Positions 43,212 through 52,133 of a stretch of DNA of 64,000 bases are shown piece after piece; position 1 is the first letter of the stretch; every line of letters begins with the position of its first letter. The stretch comes from CAWAYH01 sp963786195 (lineage in GTDB: Bacteria > Acidobacteriota > Vicinamibacteria > Vicinamibacterales > 2-12-FULL-66-21), in assembly GCA_963786195.1 (NCBI GenBank), contig CAWAYH010000006.1:248001-312000 (forward strand). Reading direction: 5' to 3'. A program made the translations under genes and the position numbers. The notes beneath the pieces were generated by a model, which was given only the letters and a program-made list of their open reading frames with translations, ran no database searches and was not told where the DNA came from.

Positions 43212-44588
43212 TCAAGCCTCAGGAGAAAGCGCGGCGAACCACACGTCGTGCAAGCGGGCCATCGCCGTGGCCACGTCGCGATCGTGAATCACGAGCGTCA
43301 GGTTCCGGCGCGACGCCGCCTGCGACACCATCCGGACCGGCAGTCCGTCGAGTCCTGCCAGCACTCGGACCGCGAGGCGCGAGTCCGCCCGCAGATTCTC
43401 GCCGACCGCGCACAGCAGCGCCATCTCGCGTTCGACCGACACCTCAGCGAACTCGCGGAGCGACTCGACGATCTCATCCAGCCGCCGATCGTCGTCGATC
43501 GTCACCGACACGCTGACCTCTGAGGTCGTGACGACGTCCACGGCAGTTCGGAAGCGTTCGAAGACCTCGAATAACTGCCGCAGGAACCCATGCGCCATGA
43601 GCATCCGCGTCGACGTCACTTCAACGACGGTCACATGCCGCTTGCACGCGAGCGCCGCAATCGCCCGCTCGTTTTCCGGTGGCCTGGCCGTTATCAGAGT
43701 GCCTGGCGCGTCAGGTTTGCGACTGTTGAGAATCCGCACGGGAATGTTGGCCGCGACGGCCGGGAGGATAGTGCTGGGATGCAGCACCTTGGCGCCGAAG
43801 TACGCCAGCTCAGAGGCTTCCGCAAATGACAGATGAGGCACAACCCGCGGGTCGTCGACGACGCGGGGATCGGCGGTGAGCATGCCGTCGACGTCGGTCC
43901 AGATCTGGATTTCGTCGACGCCGAGCCCGGCGCCGACTATGGCCGCGGAATAGTCCGAGCCGCCGCGCCCCAGCGTCGTCGCCACTCCGTTGCGCGTGGC
44001 GCCTACGAAGCCGCCAATCACAGGTACCCGGCCTGCTCCAACGTGCGGAGCGACGTCGCGTTGAAGAGCGTCAGCGGTCTCCTTCGTCAGGGGGGACGCC
44101 GCCGTGTACTGGTCGTCCGTCACGACTGCGCGCCTGGCGTCGATCCACACCGCGTCGACGCCGGCCGCCTCGAGCGCTGCCGCGACAATGCGGCTGCTCA
44201 GGAGCTCGCCGGCCGACGCGACGCCGTCGAGCGATCGAGGCGACGCTTCCTGCAGGATCGACAGCGCGGTCAGCATCGAATGCAGTTCTTCGATCTGTGC
44301 CTCGATTTCTCGAGTCAGCTCGGGCAGCCGCGCCGCGGACGCGAGCGCGGAGGCCGCGCCGAGGTGCCGATGCCTCAACTCGTCCACGCCGGCAGCAGCC
44401 GGACGTCGATCGCCCGTCGCCGCGTCGTTCGCCAGCCGCAGCAACCGATCGGTCACGCCCGACATCGCCGAGACGACGACGATCGGCATCGACCGCTCGC
44501 GTGCGGCACGAACGAGCTCCACTACTCGTCGAATCGCATCGGCGTCAGCCACCGACGTCCCGCCGAACTTCATGACTTTTGTGGTCAA
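43212..44588 (-). CDS. lysC: Aspartate kinase
   Basis: 458 residues. Phosphorylates aspartate at the head of the lysine, threonine and methionine pathways. The kinase start KFGGTSVADADA, substrate site TLGRGGSDYSAA and DVDGMLTADPRVV are present, with two C-terminal ACT domains for feedback control. Start is TTG 44588 or ATG 44573. It sits second in the asd-lysC-dapB-dapA-dapD-dapE operon. Confidence 0.95.
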   Translation of the reverse strand: MTTKVMKFGGTSVADADAIRRVVELVRAARERSMPIVVVSAMSGVTDRLLRLANDAATGDRRPAAAGVDELRHRHLGAASALASAARLPELTREIEAQIEELHSMLTALSILQEASPRSLDGVASAGELLSSRIVAAALEAAGVDAVWIDARRAVVTDDQYTAASPLTKETADALQRDVAPHVGAGRVPVIGGFVGATRNGVATTLGRGGSDYSAAIVGAGLGVDEIQIWTDVDGMLTADPRVVDDPRVVPHLSFAEASELAYFGAKVLHPSTILPAVAANIPVRILNSRKPDAPGTLITARPPENERAIAALACKRHVTVVEVTSTRMLMAHGFLRQLFEVFERFRTAVDVVTTSEVSVSVTIDDDRRLDEIVESLREFAEVSVEREMALLCAVGENLRADSRLAVRVLAGLDGLPVRMVSQAASRRNLTLVIHDRDVATAMARLHDVWFAALSPEA

Positions 44589-44595
44589 AGCGGTT

Positions 44596-44812
44596 CCGGT
44601 TCTCGGTTTTCGGTTTTCGGTTTTCGGTTTTTGGTTTTTGGTTTTTGCTTGTCGGTTGTCGATTGTCGGTTTCCGAACTACGAGCTACCGAACTACGAGC
44701 TACCGAGCTACGAGCTACCGAGCTATGAACTACCGAGCTACGAACTACCGAGCTACGAACTACCGAGCTACGAACTACCGAACTACCGAGCTACCGAGCT
44801 ACGAACGAAGAG
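44596..44812. repeat. Low-complexity element between asd and lysC
   Basis: About 70 bases of CGGTTTT-type heptamers, as in the dapB-dapA gap, are followed by about 140 bases of tandem CTACCGA/CTACGAG units (roughly 15-base double units). It fills the whole gap. Unlike the dapB-dapA element, its second half is a different word rather than the exact complement. Confidence 0.8.
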
Positions 44813-45895
44813 TCAATCCCCCTGCACGAGTCCGTCAGCGACCATCAGCTCCGCATTCAGAATCGCTGCCCCGGCGGCGCCGCGGACGGTGTTGTGGCCG
44901 AGTGCCACGAGCTTCACGTTGAGCACGGGGCAGCGGCGAATCCGGCCGACGGTTACCGTCATGCCGCCGCCGCGGTCGACGTCCAGGCGCGGCTGCGGGC
45001 GGTCGGCTGCCTCCAGGCAGACGATCGGATCAGCAGGCGCGCTCGGAAGGCCGAGCTCCTGCGGACGCCCGCGAAAGGCTGCCAGCGCCGCCCGGACATC
45101 GGCGGGTGTCGCGGGAGCGTCGAACGCCATCGAGATCGCCTCGGTATGGCCATCGACGACGGGCACGCGCGTGGTCGTGGCGCTGACGGTCACGGCATGC
45201 GGAGCAATCGCGTCATCGTGCATCACACCCAGGATCTTCTGCGTTTCGCTCTCGACCTTCTCCTCCTCACCGGAGATGGTCGGAATGACGTTCGCCAGAA
45301 TGTCGAGTGACGGCACTCCGGGATAGCCCGCACCTGACACCGCCTGCAGCGTCGTGACCATCACGCGCGACAGTCCGAACTGCCGCAACGGCGCCAGGAC
45401 GATGGATAAGACGACGGTCGAGCAGTTGGGATTGGTGACGATCGCGCCGCTCCACGAACGCTCACGGCGCTGCCGCGTTATCAGGGCCAGGTGATCGCCG
45501 TTGATTTCCGGAATCAGCAGCGGGACCGCGGGGTCCATGCGATAGCTTCTCGCGTTGCTGACGACGATGTGGCCGGCGGCGGCGAAGGCCGGCTCGATCT
45601 CGTTGGCAGCCGCGGCATCGAGCGCGGAGAACACGAGCCGCGGACCGCGGCCGGGCGTGCACGCATCGACGCGAAGCGATTTGACTGCGTCGGGGGGCGG
45701 CGTCGACAGCCGCCACTTCGACGCCTCTTCATACGTCCGGCCCTCGGAGCGCTCGCTGGCCGCGAGCCACGCGGTCCTGAACCACGGATGCTTGTCGAGG
45801 AGCCGGACGAACTGCTGCCCGACCATGCCGGTCGCGCCAAGGATCCCCACGTCGATCTGCCGTCTCGCTCCCGCGCCCGCGGTCGTCACGCTCAT
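44813..45895 (-). CDS. asd: Aspartate-semialdehyde dehydrogenase
   Basis: 360 residues from ATG 45895 (MSVTTAGAGARRQIDVGILG). NADP-binding GATGMVGQQF, the catalytic cysteine in VTNPNCSTVVL, and VSGAGYPG are intact; it is of the archaeal/fungal-like Asd type by its overall pattern. First enzyme gene of the operon, directly behind the terminator hairpin of the leader, so its expression should depend on readthrough. Confidence 0.94.
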   Translation of the reverse strand: MSVTTAGAGARRQIDVGILGATGMVGQQFVRLLDKHPWFRTAWLAASERSEGRTYEEASKWRLSTPPPDAVKSLRVDACTPGRGPRLVFSALDAAAANEIEPAFAAAGHIVVSNARSYRMDPAVPLLIPEINGDHLALITRQRRERSWSGAIVTNPNCSTVVLSIVLAPLRQFGLSRVMVTTLQAVSGAGYPGVPSLDILANVIPTISGEEEKVESETQKILGVMHDDAIAPHAVTVSATTTRVPVVDGHTEAISMAFDAPATPADVRAALAAFRGRPQELGLPSAPADPIVCLEAADRPQPRLDVDRGGGMTVTVGRIRRCPVLNVKLVALGHNTVRGAAGAAILNAELMVADGLVQGD

Positions 45896-45914
45896 GGCTG
45901 AACTTCCCACAAAT

Positions 45915-45950
45915 GAAAAAACCCGCCGGTCTGCTTGCAGCCGGCGGGTT
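45915..45950 (-). terminator. Intrinsic terminator hairpin in the asd leader
   Basis: On the minus strand AACCCGCCGG pairs with CCGGCGGGTT, with CTGC-AA-GCAG extending the stem, followed by TTTTTT. It stands 20 bases before the asd start and after the leader ORF, so it ends transcripts unless prevented. Confidence 0.82.
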
Positions 45951-46007
45951 CGTGTTGTTCGTTCGCGCTCTTTGCTCAGTTCAGGGCTTCGATCAGACGC
46001 GCGCGAC

Positions 46008-46073
46008 TCACACCCCCGGCCTGCGGCCTCGCTTGACCCGCTTTCGACCGGCGATTCCGAGCATCCCACGCAT
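46008..46073 (-). CDS. Putative leader peptide of the lysine operon
   Basis: A 21-codon ORF begins MRGMLGIAGR and continues with KRVKRGRR before its stop at 46008. The ATG is about four bases from the predicted transcription start, so translation would be leaderless. The codons for residues 7-9 (CGCCGGT, 46047-46053) are complementary to ACCGGCG in the 3' arm of the downstream terminator, giving a possible antiterminator. Two Lys codons and several Arg codons lie just after. This fits ribosome-mediated attenuation of lysine synthesis, but two Lys codons are few and expression is not shown. Confidence 0.5.
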   Translation of the reverse strand: MRGMLGIAGRKRVKRGRRPGV

Positions 46074-46082
46074 GACGCGGCG

Positions 46083-46111
46083 AGTATAGCTTCTGCCCTG
46101 CATTGGGTCAA
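46083..46111 (-). promoter_or_regulatory. Sigma70-like promoter of the asd-lysC-dap operon
   Basis: TTGACC (46106-46111) and TATACT (46083-46088) on the minus strand are separated by exactly 17 bases. The predicted start of transcription is near 46076, giving a leader of about 180 nt before asd. Confidence 0.75.
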
Positions 46112-46132
46112 TAATGCCTGTGAGGATCGTTC

Positions 46133-47188
46133 ATGCGCACCGCAGCCCTGACCGCCGTCGCCAGCCTCAGCGTCATTGCTTATCAACCTCAGCCCGTCGA
46201 GTGGACGCCGCAGACGAGCGGCGTCACCGCGCGCCTTCGCGGCGTGAGCGCCGTCAGCGACAGCGTGTGCTGGGCAAGCGGCAGCGGCGGCACGGTCCTC
46301 CGCACGGTGGACGGCGGCGCGACGTGGCAGAAGCTGACGATTCCGGGAACGGACAAGCTCGACTTTCGCGACATCGATGCCATCGACGCACGAACCGCCT
46401 ACGTCCTCAGCATTGGCGCGGGTGAGGCGTCGAGGATCTTCAAGACCGTCGACGCGGGCATGACGTGGAAAGAACAGTTCGTCAACAAGGACCCGAAGGC
46501 CTTCCTCGACGCGATGGCATTCTGGGACGCGAACAATGGAGTGGCGGTCAGCGACTCGGTTGACGGCCGCTTCGTCATCCTGATCACGAAGGACGGCGGA
46601 CGCGTCTGGACGCACATCACGTCGGCGGCGCTGCCGCCCGCGTTGCCCAACGAGGGCGCGTTTGCCGCCAGCGGCACGAACGTCGCCGTGTTCGGGACCA
46701 ATCACGTCTGGATCGGAACGGGCGCGTCCACGCAGTCGCGTGTCCTGCGATCGATCGATCGCGGCCGCACGTGGAAGATCGCCACGACCCCGCTGGCGTC
46801 CGGACCATCGTCGGGCATCTTCTCGATTGCGTTTCGTGACGCACGCAACGGGATCGTCGTCGGTGGCAACTACAGCATGGAGGGTCTGGCCGTGGACAAC
46901 GCCGCCATGACGAGCGACGGCGGCGCCACGTGGACGCCGTTCAAGGGATTGACGGGATTTCGATCGGTGGTGGCCTATGCGCCAACCGTGAAGGGAGCGA
47001 TCCTCGCGATCGGGCCGTCCGGCACCGACTATTCCGCCAACGACGGGAAGACGTGGACCGCAGCCAAGGGTCCCGGCTTCCACGCGTTCAGCGTCGCGCG
47101 CAAGGGGACCCTCGGCTGGGGCGTCGGCGAGAAAGGCGCGATCGCCCGACTACAGCTTCGCCTGCTTCCAACGTCCGCGCCTGAATAG
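46133..47188 (+). CDS. YCF48/BNR-repeat beta-propeller protein, secreted
   Basis: 351 residues; ATG 46133 has GAGG seven bases upstream and opens a short signal peptide (MRTAALTAVASLSVIA). Propeller blades of the YCF48 or sortilin type repeat: LRTVDGGATWQKL, FKTVDAGMTWKEQF, LITKDGGRVWTHI, LRSIDRGRTWKI, MTSDGGATWTPF. Role unknown; such propellers often bind exported partners or act in assembly. Divergent from the lysine operon and overlapping the MATE gene by 39 bases at their 3' ends. Confidence 0.85.
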   Translation: MRTAALTAVASLSVIAYQPQPVEWTPQTSGVTARLRGVSAVSDSVCWASGSGGTVLRTVDGGATWQKLTIPGTDKLDFRDIDAIDARTAYVLSIGAGEASRIFKTVDAGMTWKEQFVNKDPKAFLDAMAFWDANNGVAVSDSVDGRFVILITKDGGRVWTHITSAALPPALPNEGAFAASGTNVAVFGTNHVWIGTGASTQSRVLRSIDRGRTWKIATTPLASGPSSGIFSIAFRDARNGIVVGGNYSMEGLAVDNAAMTSDGGATWTPFKGLTGFRSVVAYAPTVKGAILAIGPSGTDYSANDGKTWTAAKGPGFHAFSVARKGTLGWGVGEKGAIARLQLRLLPTSAPE

Positions 47189-48589
47189 CAGCGCGCTCAC
47201 CACCGCCAGCGTCGAATACGCGACGGTCAGGGCAATGAACACGCCCAGGGGACCGAGCCCGGCGTGGACCGACAGCCACCACGCCAGCGGAATCTCCCAG
47301 AGCCAGAACACGAACAGGTTGATGACGGTCGGCGTCCAGGTGTCGCCGGCACCGTTGAACGACTGCGTGAGCACCATGCCGCAGGCATAGAACACGAAGC
47401 CGAGGCTGACGGTGCGGAGACACGCGACCGCGTAAGACAGCACCTGTGGATCGCTCGTGAACGCGCCGGCGATCGGTCCAGCCCCGATGAGAAACACGAC
47501 ACTTACGCTGCCGAGGAACAGCATGTTGTAGATGGCGGCGGTCCACACCGCGCGCTCGGCACGATCCGGCCGTCCCGCACCCAGGTTCTGGCCCACCATC
47601 GTGGCAGCGGCGTTGCTGATGCCGAACGCCGGCAGCAGCGCAAACAGGATCACGCGGATGCCGATGGTGTAGCCGGCCAGCGCGGCGCTGCCGAACACCG
47701 AGAGAATCCGGATCAGACCCACGTAGCTGGCGGTGCCGATCAGGATCTGGATGGTCCCCGATCCCGAGAGGCGGAGCACCGTCTTCATGATGGCCAGATC
47801 CAGCCGGAGATCGCTCAGCCGGATCCGCATGCGTCCGTGACCGCGCGCGAGCGTCACCAGCTGATACACCACGGCCGTGCCGCGGCCGATGTTGGTCGCG
47901 ACTGCCGCGCCGGTGACACCCAGCGCGGGAAACGGGCCGAGGCCGAAGATGAAGCAGGGGCCGAGCACGATGTTCAGGATGTTGCCCAGCCAGAGCACGC
48001 GCATCGCGATGGCCGCATCGCCCGATCCGCGGAACACGGCGTTCAGCATGAACAGCATCACAATCGTGACGTTCCCCGCGAGCATCACGCGGGTAAAGCC
48101 GCTGCCCGAGCGGATCAGCTCGGGCGATCCGCCCATCAGGCGGAGCAGCGTCGGCGCGAGCGGTGCCGCGATCGCCGCGACCAGCACGGCCACGATCACA
48201 CCCAGCACGATCGACTGCCCGGCCGCACGCGCGGCGCCTTCGGCGTCGCGCTCCCCCATCCGGCGCGCGACGAGCGCGGTCGCGCCGATGGACAGGCCCA
48301 TCGCCGCCGTGTAGATCAGCATCAGCATCGACTCGGTCAGCCCGACGGTCGCCACGGCATCCGCTCCGAGGTGCGACACCCAGAACACGTCCGCGACGGC
48401 GAAGATCGACTCCATCGCCATCTCCATGACCATCGGAACCGCGAGCATGACGACGGCGCGGCCGACCGGCGCGGTCGTGTAGTCGATTCGCGAGCCGCGG
48501 ACGGCTTCGCGGAGCGTTGCCCAGACACCCGAGGGGGCGGGTGGGCTCACGCCGGTGACGTCGAGAGAGCGTTCGGTGAACGTAGACAT
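47150..48589 (-). CDS. MATE-family efflux transporter
   Basis: 479 residues from ATG 48589 (MSTFTERSLDV) with about 12 membrane helices and two similar halves, for example AVVMLAVPMVMEMAMESIFA and GSGTIQILIGTASYVGLIRI. MATE proteins export drugs or metabolites in exchange for Na+ or H+; the substrate cannot be named. An upstream in-frame start (48652) is less likely because it adds a non-hydrophobic tail. Confidence 0.9.
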   Translation of the reverse strand: MSTFTERSLDVTGVSPPAPSGVWATLREAVRGSRIDYTTAPVGRAVVMLAVPMVMEMAMESIFAVADVFWVSHLGADAVATVGLTESMLMLIYTAAMGLSIGATALVARRMGERDAEGAARAAGQSIVLGVIVAVLVAAIAAPLAPTLLRLMGGSPELIRSGSGFTRVMLAGNVTIVMLFMLNAVFRGSGDAAIAMRVLWLGNILNIVLGPCFIFGLGPFPALGVTGAAVATNIGRGTAVVYQLVTLARGHGRMRIRLSDLRLDLAIMKTVLRLSGSGTIQILIGTASYVGLIRILSVFGSAALAGYTIGIRVILFALLPAFGISNAAATMVGQNLGAGRPDRAERAVWTAAIYNMLFLGSVSVVFLIGAGPIAGAFTSDPQVLSYAVACLRTVSLGFVFYACGMVLTQSFNGAGDTWTPTVINLFVFWLWEIPLAWWLSVHAGLGPLGVFIALTVAYSTLAVVSALLFRRGRWKQAKL

Positions 48590-48852
48590 GACAATCCGCC
48601 AATCAATCGAAAATGCTCGCGCCACGGACCGTGACGAGCCGGAGCTCACCACGGAACCAGGTTCAGTCGGGGTCTTTACTGTCGGGAGAAACGAACAGCC
48701 GGTCTGGGAGTGACTAGCGGCGATCCGTCGCGAACGTCAGCGGGGACCCGATGTGGGTCGGTCGAATTCGCATGGGCTGTTCTCGGAGAAATACTGTAGC
48801 CGATCGGGAGGGGGTCGCGCAAGCTTCCGTGCTGTCCGTGTTGTCCGCGGAA

Positions 48853-49734
48853 CTACTCGGGATTGATGTATCGATACAGCACCCGGATGAGCGCGTAGGC
48901 CTTCGGCATCGTGTCCGCGTCGAACGCGATCGTGTCGGGCGCCGGCCGGCGCATCCCGGGCAGGACCTCCGCGATCTGAGGAATGAGCGTGTCGTTCAGC
49001 TGCAGCTCGACCTTGTACGCGGGATCGCGCTTCGGTGTGATTCTCTTGGCCGCGGCGACCGCCTCACGGGCGGTTGCCTCGATGTCCTTGTGGACTTCCG
49101 CAATCGGGCGCAGCTCCACCGCCCGCGGATTGATCGCGCGTTTGACCGCCACGGTCCGAGCGCCCGTGGCGGACGCGGCGACCTGTTCGACCGCCACGTT
49201 GTCGCCCGTGATCAGCACGACGGGGACGCCATACCAGGCGGCGACCAGCGTGTTCAGGCCGCCTTCGCCAAGCGAACGGCCGTTGACCCTGACGTCGGCC
49301 ACGATGCCGCTGCCCGTATGTGCGAAGAGCCCGTTGGGGCTGCCCGCCTGCGCGTGGTAGCCGATGAAGATGACCGCATCGAAGGTGTCGTCCAGCCCTT
49401 CCACCATGCCGTAGCGCTTGAAGCTGTGGCTGATGAGGCGCGCGGAGGGATCCAGATCCTCCAGCCGCAGGTTGCGCATGCTGCCGTGCGAATCGTTGAC
49501 GATGATCTGGGTGGCGCCGCCGGCGCGGGCCCCGCGAATCGCGGCGTTGGTGTCGTCGGCCATCAGCTTCCGGGATCGGCCGTATTCCGCGCCCGTGGCC
49601 GACAGCTGATCGGACCCGGAAATCCCGCTGATGCCTTCCATGTCGACCGAGATGAAGACTTTCTTGCCGGTCTGACCCGTGACACCGGCCGCCACCAGCA
49701 ACGCCATCGTAAGGCCGACCGCAACTCTCCGCAT
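48853..49734 (-). CDS. Secreted M55 D-aminopeptidase (DppA-like)
   Basis: 293 residues; ATG 49734 is five bases after GGGAGG and begins a signal peptide (MRRVAVGLTMALLVAAGVTG). The M55 zinc motif KVFISVDMEGISGI (Asp and Glu ligands) is at the N-terminus, with NDSHGSMRN, FIGYHAQAG and VVLITGDN following. Such enzymes cut D-amino-acid peptides, perhaps from peptidoglycan. Confidence 0.92.
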   Translation of the reverse strand: MRRVAVGLTMALLVAAGVTGQTGKKVFISVDMEGISGISGSDQLSATGAEYGRSRKLMADDTNAAIRGARAGGATQIIVNDSHGSMRNLRLEDLDPSARLISHSFKRYGMVEGLDDTFDAVIFIGYHAQAGSPNGLFAHTGSGIVADVRVNGRSLGEGGLNTLVAAWYGVPVVLITGDNVAVEQVAASATGARTVAVKRAINPRAVELRPIAEVHKDIEATAREAVAAAKRITPKRDPAYKVELQLNDTLIPQIAEVLPGMRRPAPDTIAFDADTMPKAYALIRVLYRYINPE

Positions 49735-49801
49735 GCATACCTCCCACACGAGTCTGCTTCTGCCACACGCCCACGCGAGGGTGCGGCCTGAGCGCCCCGG
49801 A

Positions 49802-50821
49802 TCAGCGCCGCTCCCGGGCGGCGCTGATGACGAATTCTCGATCGCCGCGCGTCCACGCGGCCCACGTCTCCTCGTCGGCCAGACCTGCAATCCGGCCGAG
49901 GACGAGTAATCCCGGCATCGCATGGCCCTGGCTTCTCCAGCGTGCCATGTCGACAAGTGGGATCATCGCCTGCGTCTTCAACGTCCTCAAGAGCTGAGGA
50001 TCGCGGCGATCCGTGAGGCCAAGGAGTGCGAGCGATGCCTTGTTCCGGTCGCTCCAGATCGGCGAGCCGATGAGCCTGATGAACGGCTCGATGGGGATGA
50101 CGGACGTCGCCTGAACCGGAGCCGCACGGGCTATGACGGACAGCGCGCGCATCGCAGCGTTGCGGACGTCCGCCGAGGAGTCGTTCATGCCGTAGACGAG
50201 GTCCTCGATGACGTCCTGCTTGTTGGCGGCGTACCCGAGAATCTGCGCCGCAAGAGTCCGGTGCGTGGCGTCCGACGAGTGGCGCAGGACGTCGCGCACG
50301 GGCGTCAGGTTGCGGGCGTATTCGATGAAGTGCTCCTGAACGGCACGCGCAGCCGGATCGTGCATCAGGCTGTGGCCCTTCGTGAGGTCTTCACCCCCGT
50401 CACCCCGCCGGACGGCCGCCATCAGGGCGTTCGTGAATGCGTCCCCGCTCTCGACCATCTCGGGCGGCAGGCGCGCCGATCCGCCGGGTGGCTCCCGAAA
50501 ACTCAGCACTGGCGCGTCTTTCTCCTCGATCCCCACGTAGACGATGCCGCTGCCCTCTTCGCAACACACCAGATCGATGTGCGCGCGTCTCACGCCGGGG
50601 ACCCTGGCGAGACGGCTCTCGGATTCCGCCAGAACCGCAGGACGCGCCGCGCCGCCGTAGACGACGCTGTCACCTTCCTTCACCCTCAAGGCGGAACGGG
50701 CCGCCGCCTCCGGTACTCGCCCCAGACCGTAGAAATCGACGATGCCGACGCGAAGGTTCTGGCCGCGCGGCGTTGCAGACATCAACGCGACCAGCACGAC
50801 GACAGGAAGGTGACGCGTCAT
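49802..50821 (-). CDS. Secreted HEAT-repeat protein
   Basis: 339 residues starting at MTRHLPVVVLVALMSATPRG (signal peptide). An N-terminal domain of about 110 residues (GIVDFYGLGRVPEAAARSAL; RVPGVRRAHIDLVCCEE) is followed by armadillo/HEAT-like helices (RTLAAQILGYAANKQDVIED; VRNAAMRALSVIARAAPVQA). Scaffold-type role; unknown partner. Parallel to the M55 gene. Confidence 0.75.
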   Translation of the reverse strand: MTRHLPVVVLVALMSATPRGQNLRVGIVDFYGLGRVPEAAARSALRVKEGDSVVYGGAARPAVLAESESRLARVPGVRRAHIDLVCCEEGSGIVYVGIEEKDAPVLSFREPPGGSARLPPEMVESGDAFTNALMAAVRRGDGGEDLTKGHSLMHDPAARAVQEHFIEYARNLTPVRDVLRHSSDATHRTLAAQILGYAANKQDVIEDLVYGMNDSSADVRNAAMRALSVIARAAPVQATSVIPIEPFIRLIGSPIWSDRNKASLALLGLTDRRDPQLLRTLKTQAMIPLVDMARWRSQGHAMPGLLVLGRIAGLADEETWAAWTRGDREFVISAARERR

Positions 50822-50852
50822 CCGGGAGACTCGGGAGCGTATCCTCACCGTA

Positions 50853-51017
50853 CCCGCGACAGATGAAATTGAACGTGTCGCAGGGAAGACCGGAATCGAC
50901 CAGCACCACGTCGGCGGCGAGATCCACTCGCGCGCCTGGCAGCTCTTTCGTGGCCCAGGTCGCGTGAACCGCCAGGTTGTCATCGGCCGCCACCGCAAGC
51001 CCATGGGCGGCCGGCAT
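50853..51017 (-). pseudogene. N-terminal fragment of a GNAT-type acetyltransferase
   Basis: About 54 residues (MPAAHGLAVAADDNLAVHAT, then DVVLVDSGLPCDTFNFICRG) match the start of GNAT proteins that carry 'DSGLPxDTFNxVCRA'. The match stops at about 50853, where the HEAT-repeat gene begins. Its ATG overlaps the stop of the upstream membrane gene (TGATG). Confidence 0.6.
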
Positions 51018-51605
51018 CAGTTTGCTTGCACGAGCGCACCACGGTGCGCACCGCGGGGCTTATGTTGATCGTGGTCTTCGTCGCACGTGCCGGTCGCTGA
51101 CGCCGGCATCGCGCCCGATCTCCAGTTTCCGACGACGCCGCCAAGGTAACCCGCGAGCGCTCCTGTGAGCGCCGCAAGAATCATCACCACCGGCACGAGG
51201 CCGAGACTCGTGCTGAACACGGTTGCGTGCCCCTTCGGCGATAGCAGGAATTCCCGGGCGCTTTGAGCGCCGCTGTGCAGAAAGTCGTAGGTACTCGAAC
51301 GGATACTGCCTGACCGAATCGAGGAAGGCGTAGGCGAGGGCGTACATCGACGCCGGAACAACGAGGCCCGCAATGGAGCCACCGAGCGCGCCAGCCGCGG
51401 CGCCCGAGCTCGCATGGCCGGTGTGTCGCGCGGCCAGGAGACCAGCGAGACCGCAGCAAGCGAAGCCCACGGCGCCCTTGACGTTATTCAGGACTATCCA
51501 CACCGGCCGTGAAATGTCCGTGAAGAGGCTCGCTGCGACGAACGCGACGCCGACAACGGAGAACGCCGCACCGGCCCACAGTCCGCACTTCAGCCATGGA
51601 CGCAT
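51017..51605 (-). CDS. Small polytopic membrane protein, unknown family
   Basis: About 195 residues with four hydrophobic segments: LWAGAAFSVVGVAFVAASLF, GAVGFACCGLAGLLAA, GGSIAGLVVPASMYALAYAF and, after a frameshift near 51295, SLGLVPVVMILAALTGALAG. A Gly/Ala-rich membrane protein without recognised motif, translationally coupled to the GNAT fragment. Confidence 0.6.
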
Positions 51606-51632
51606 CGCTCACCTCCTTTCGCTCCTGAACAT

Positions 51633-52121
51633 TCATCGCAACCGCGGCCACCACCGTCCAACGCTCTTGCAGTACCGATCGTAGTCCTGCCCGAACATCC
51701 GTCTCAGCGTCGGCTCTTCGTACCCGATGACCAATGCCTGCATCGCCAGCAGGAACGCGACGGCATACGCGAGAAGACCGGGTGATTGATAGTAGATCGA
51801 CGCGCCCAGCACTGCAGCGGTCGCGCCAATGTACATCGGGTTGCGCACGAAGCCGTAGGGTCCGCGGTCGACGAGCCGGCGGGGCGGATCGAACGGCGCC
51901 GGAGTGCCCCGGCCGATCAAGACGAAAGTCAGAATGCACCAGAGCGCGAGCGCAGTACCTGCGACGGCTGCCAGCATACCAGCCACCTGCCAGGCGCCGA
52001 TCGTGTCGGGCGACACGATGCCCGACCGCCGCAGAATGCCGGCCGGCAGGAACACGAGCAGGAAGCCGACGAAGAAGGTCGTGTACGTCAGCGCACGCGC
52101 AAGCACGAAGAGGCTGGACAT
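51633..52121 (-). CDS. Isoprenylcysteine carboxyl methyltransferase-like (ICMT/PEMT family) protein
   Basis: 162 residues with four or five helices and the C-terminal signature RGPYGFVRNPMYIGATAAVL, EEPTLRRMFGQDYDRYCKSV of the bacterial ICMT/NnrU-like methyltransferases that act on membrane-embedded substrates using SAM. Substrate unknown. Confidence 0.85.
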   Translation of the reverse strand: MSSLFVLARALTYTTFFVGFLLVFLPAGILRRSGIVSPDTIGAWQVAGMLAAVAGTALALWCILTFVLIGRGTPAPFDPPRRLVDRGPYGFVRNPMYIGATAAVLGASIYYQSPGLLAYAVAFLLAMQALVIGYEEPTLRRMFGQDYDRYCKSVGRWWPRLR

Positions 52122-52133
52122 TGTCGAGCGCCG

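Noticed and set aside
45896..46076. Lysine riboswitch in the asd leader
   Set aside because: About 180 nt is short for it and I could not find the conserved L-box core; a leader ORF with terminator explains the sequence better.
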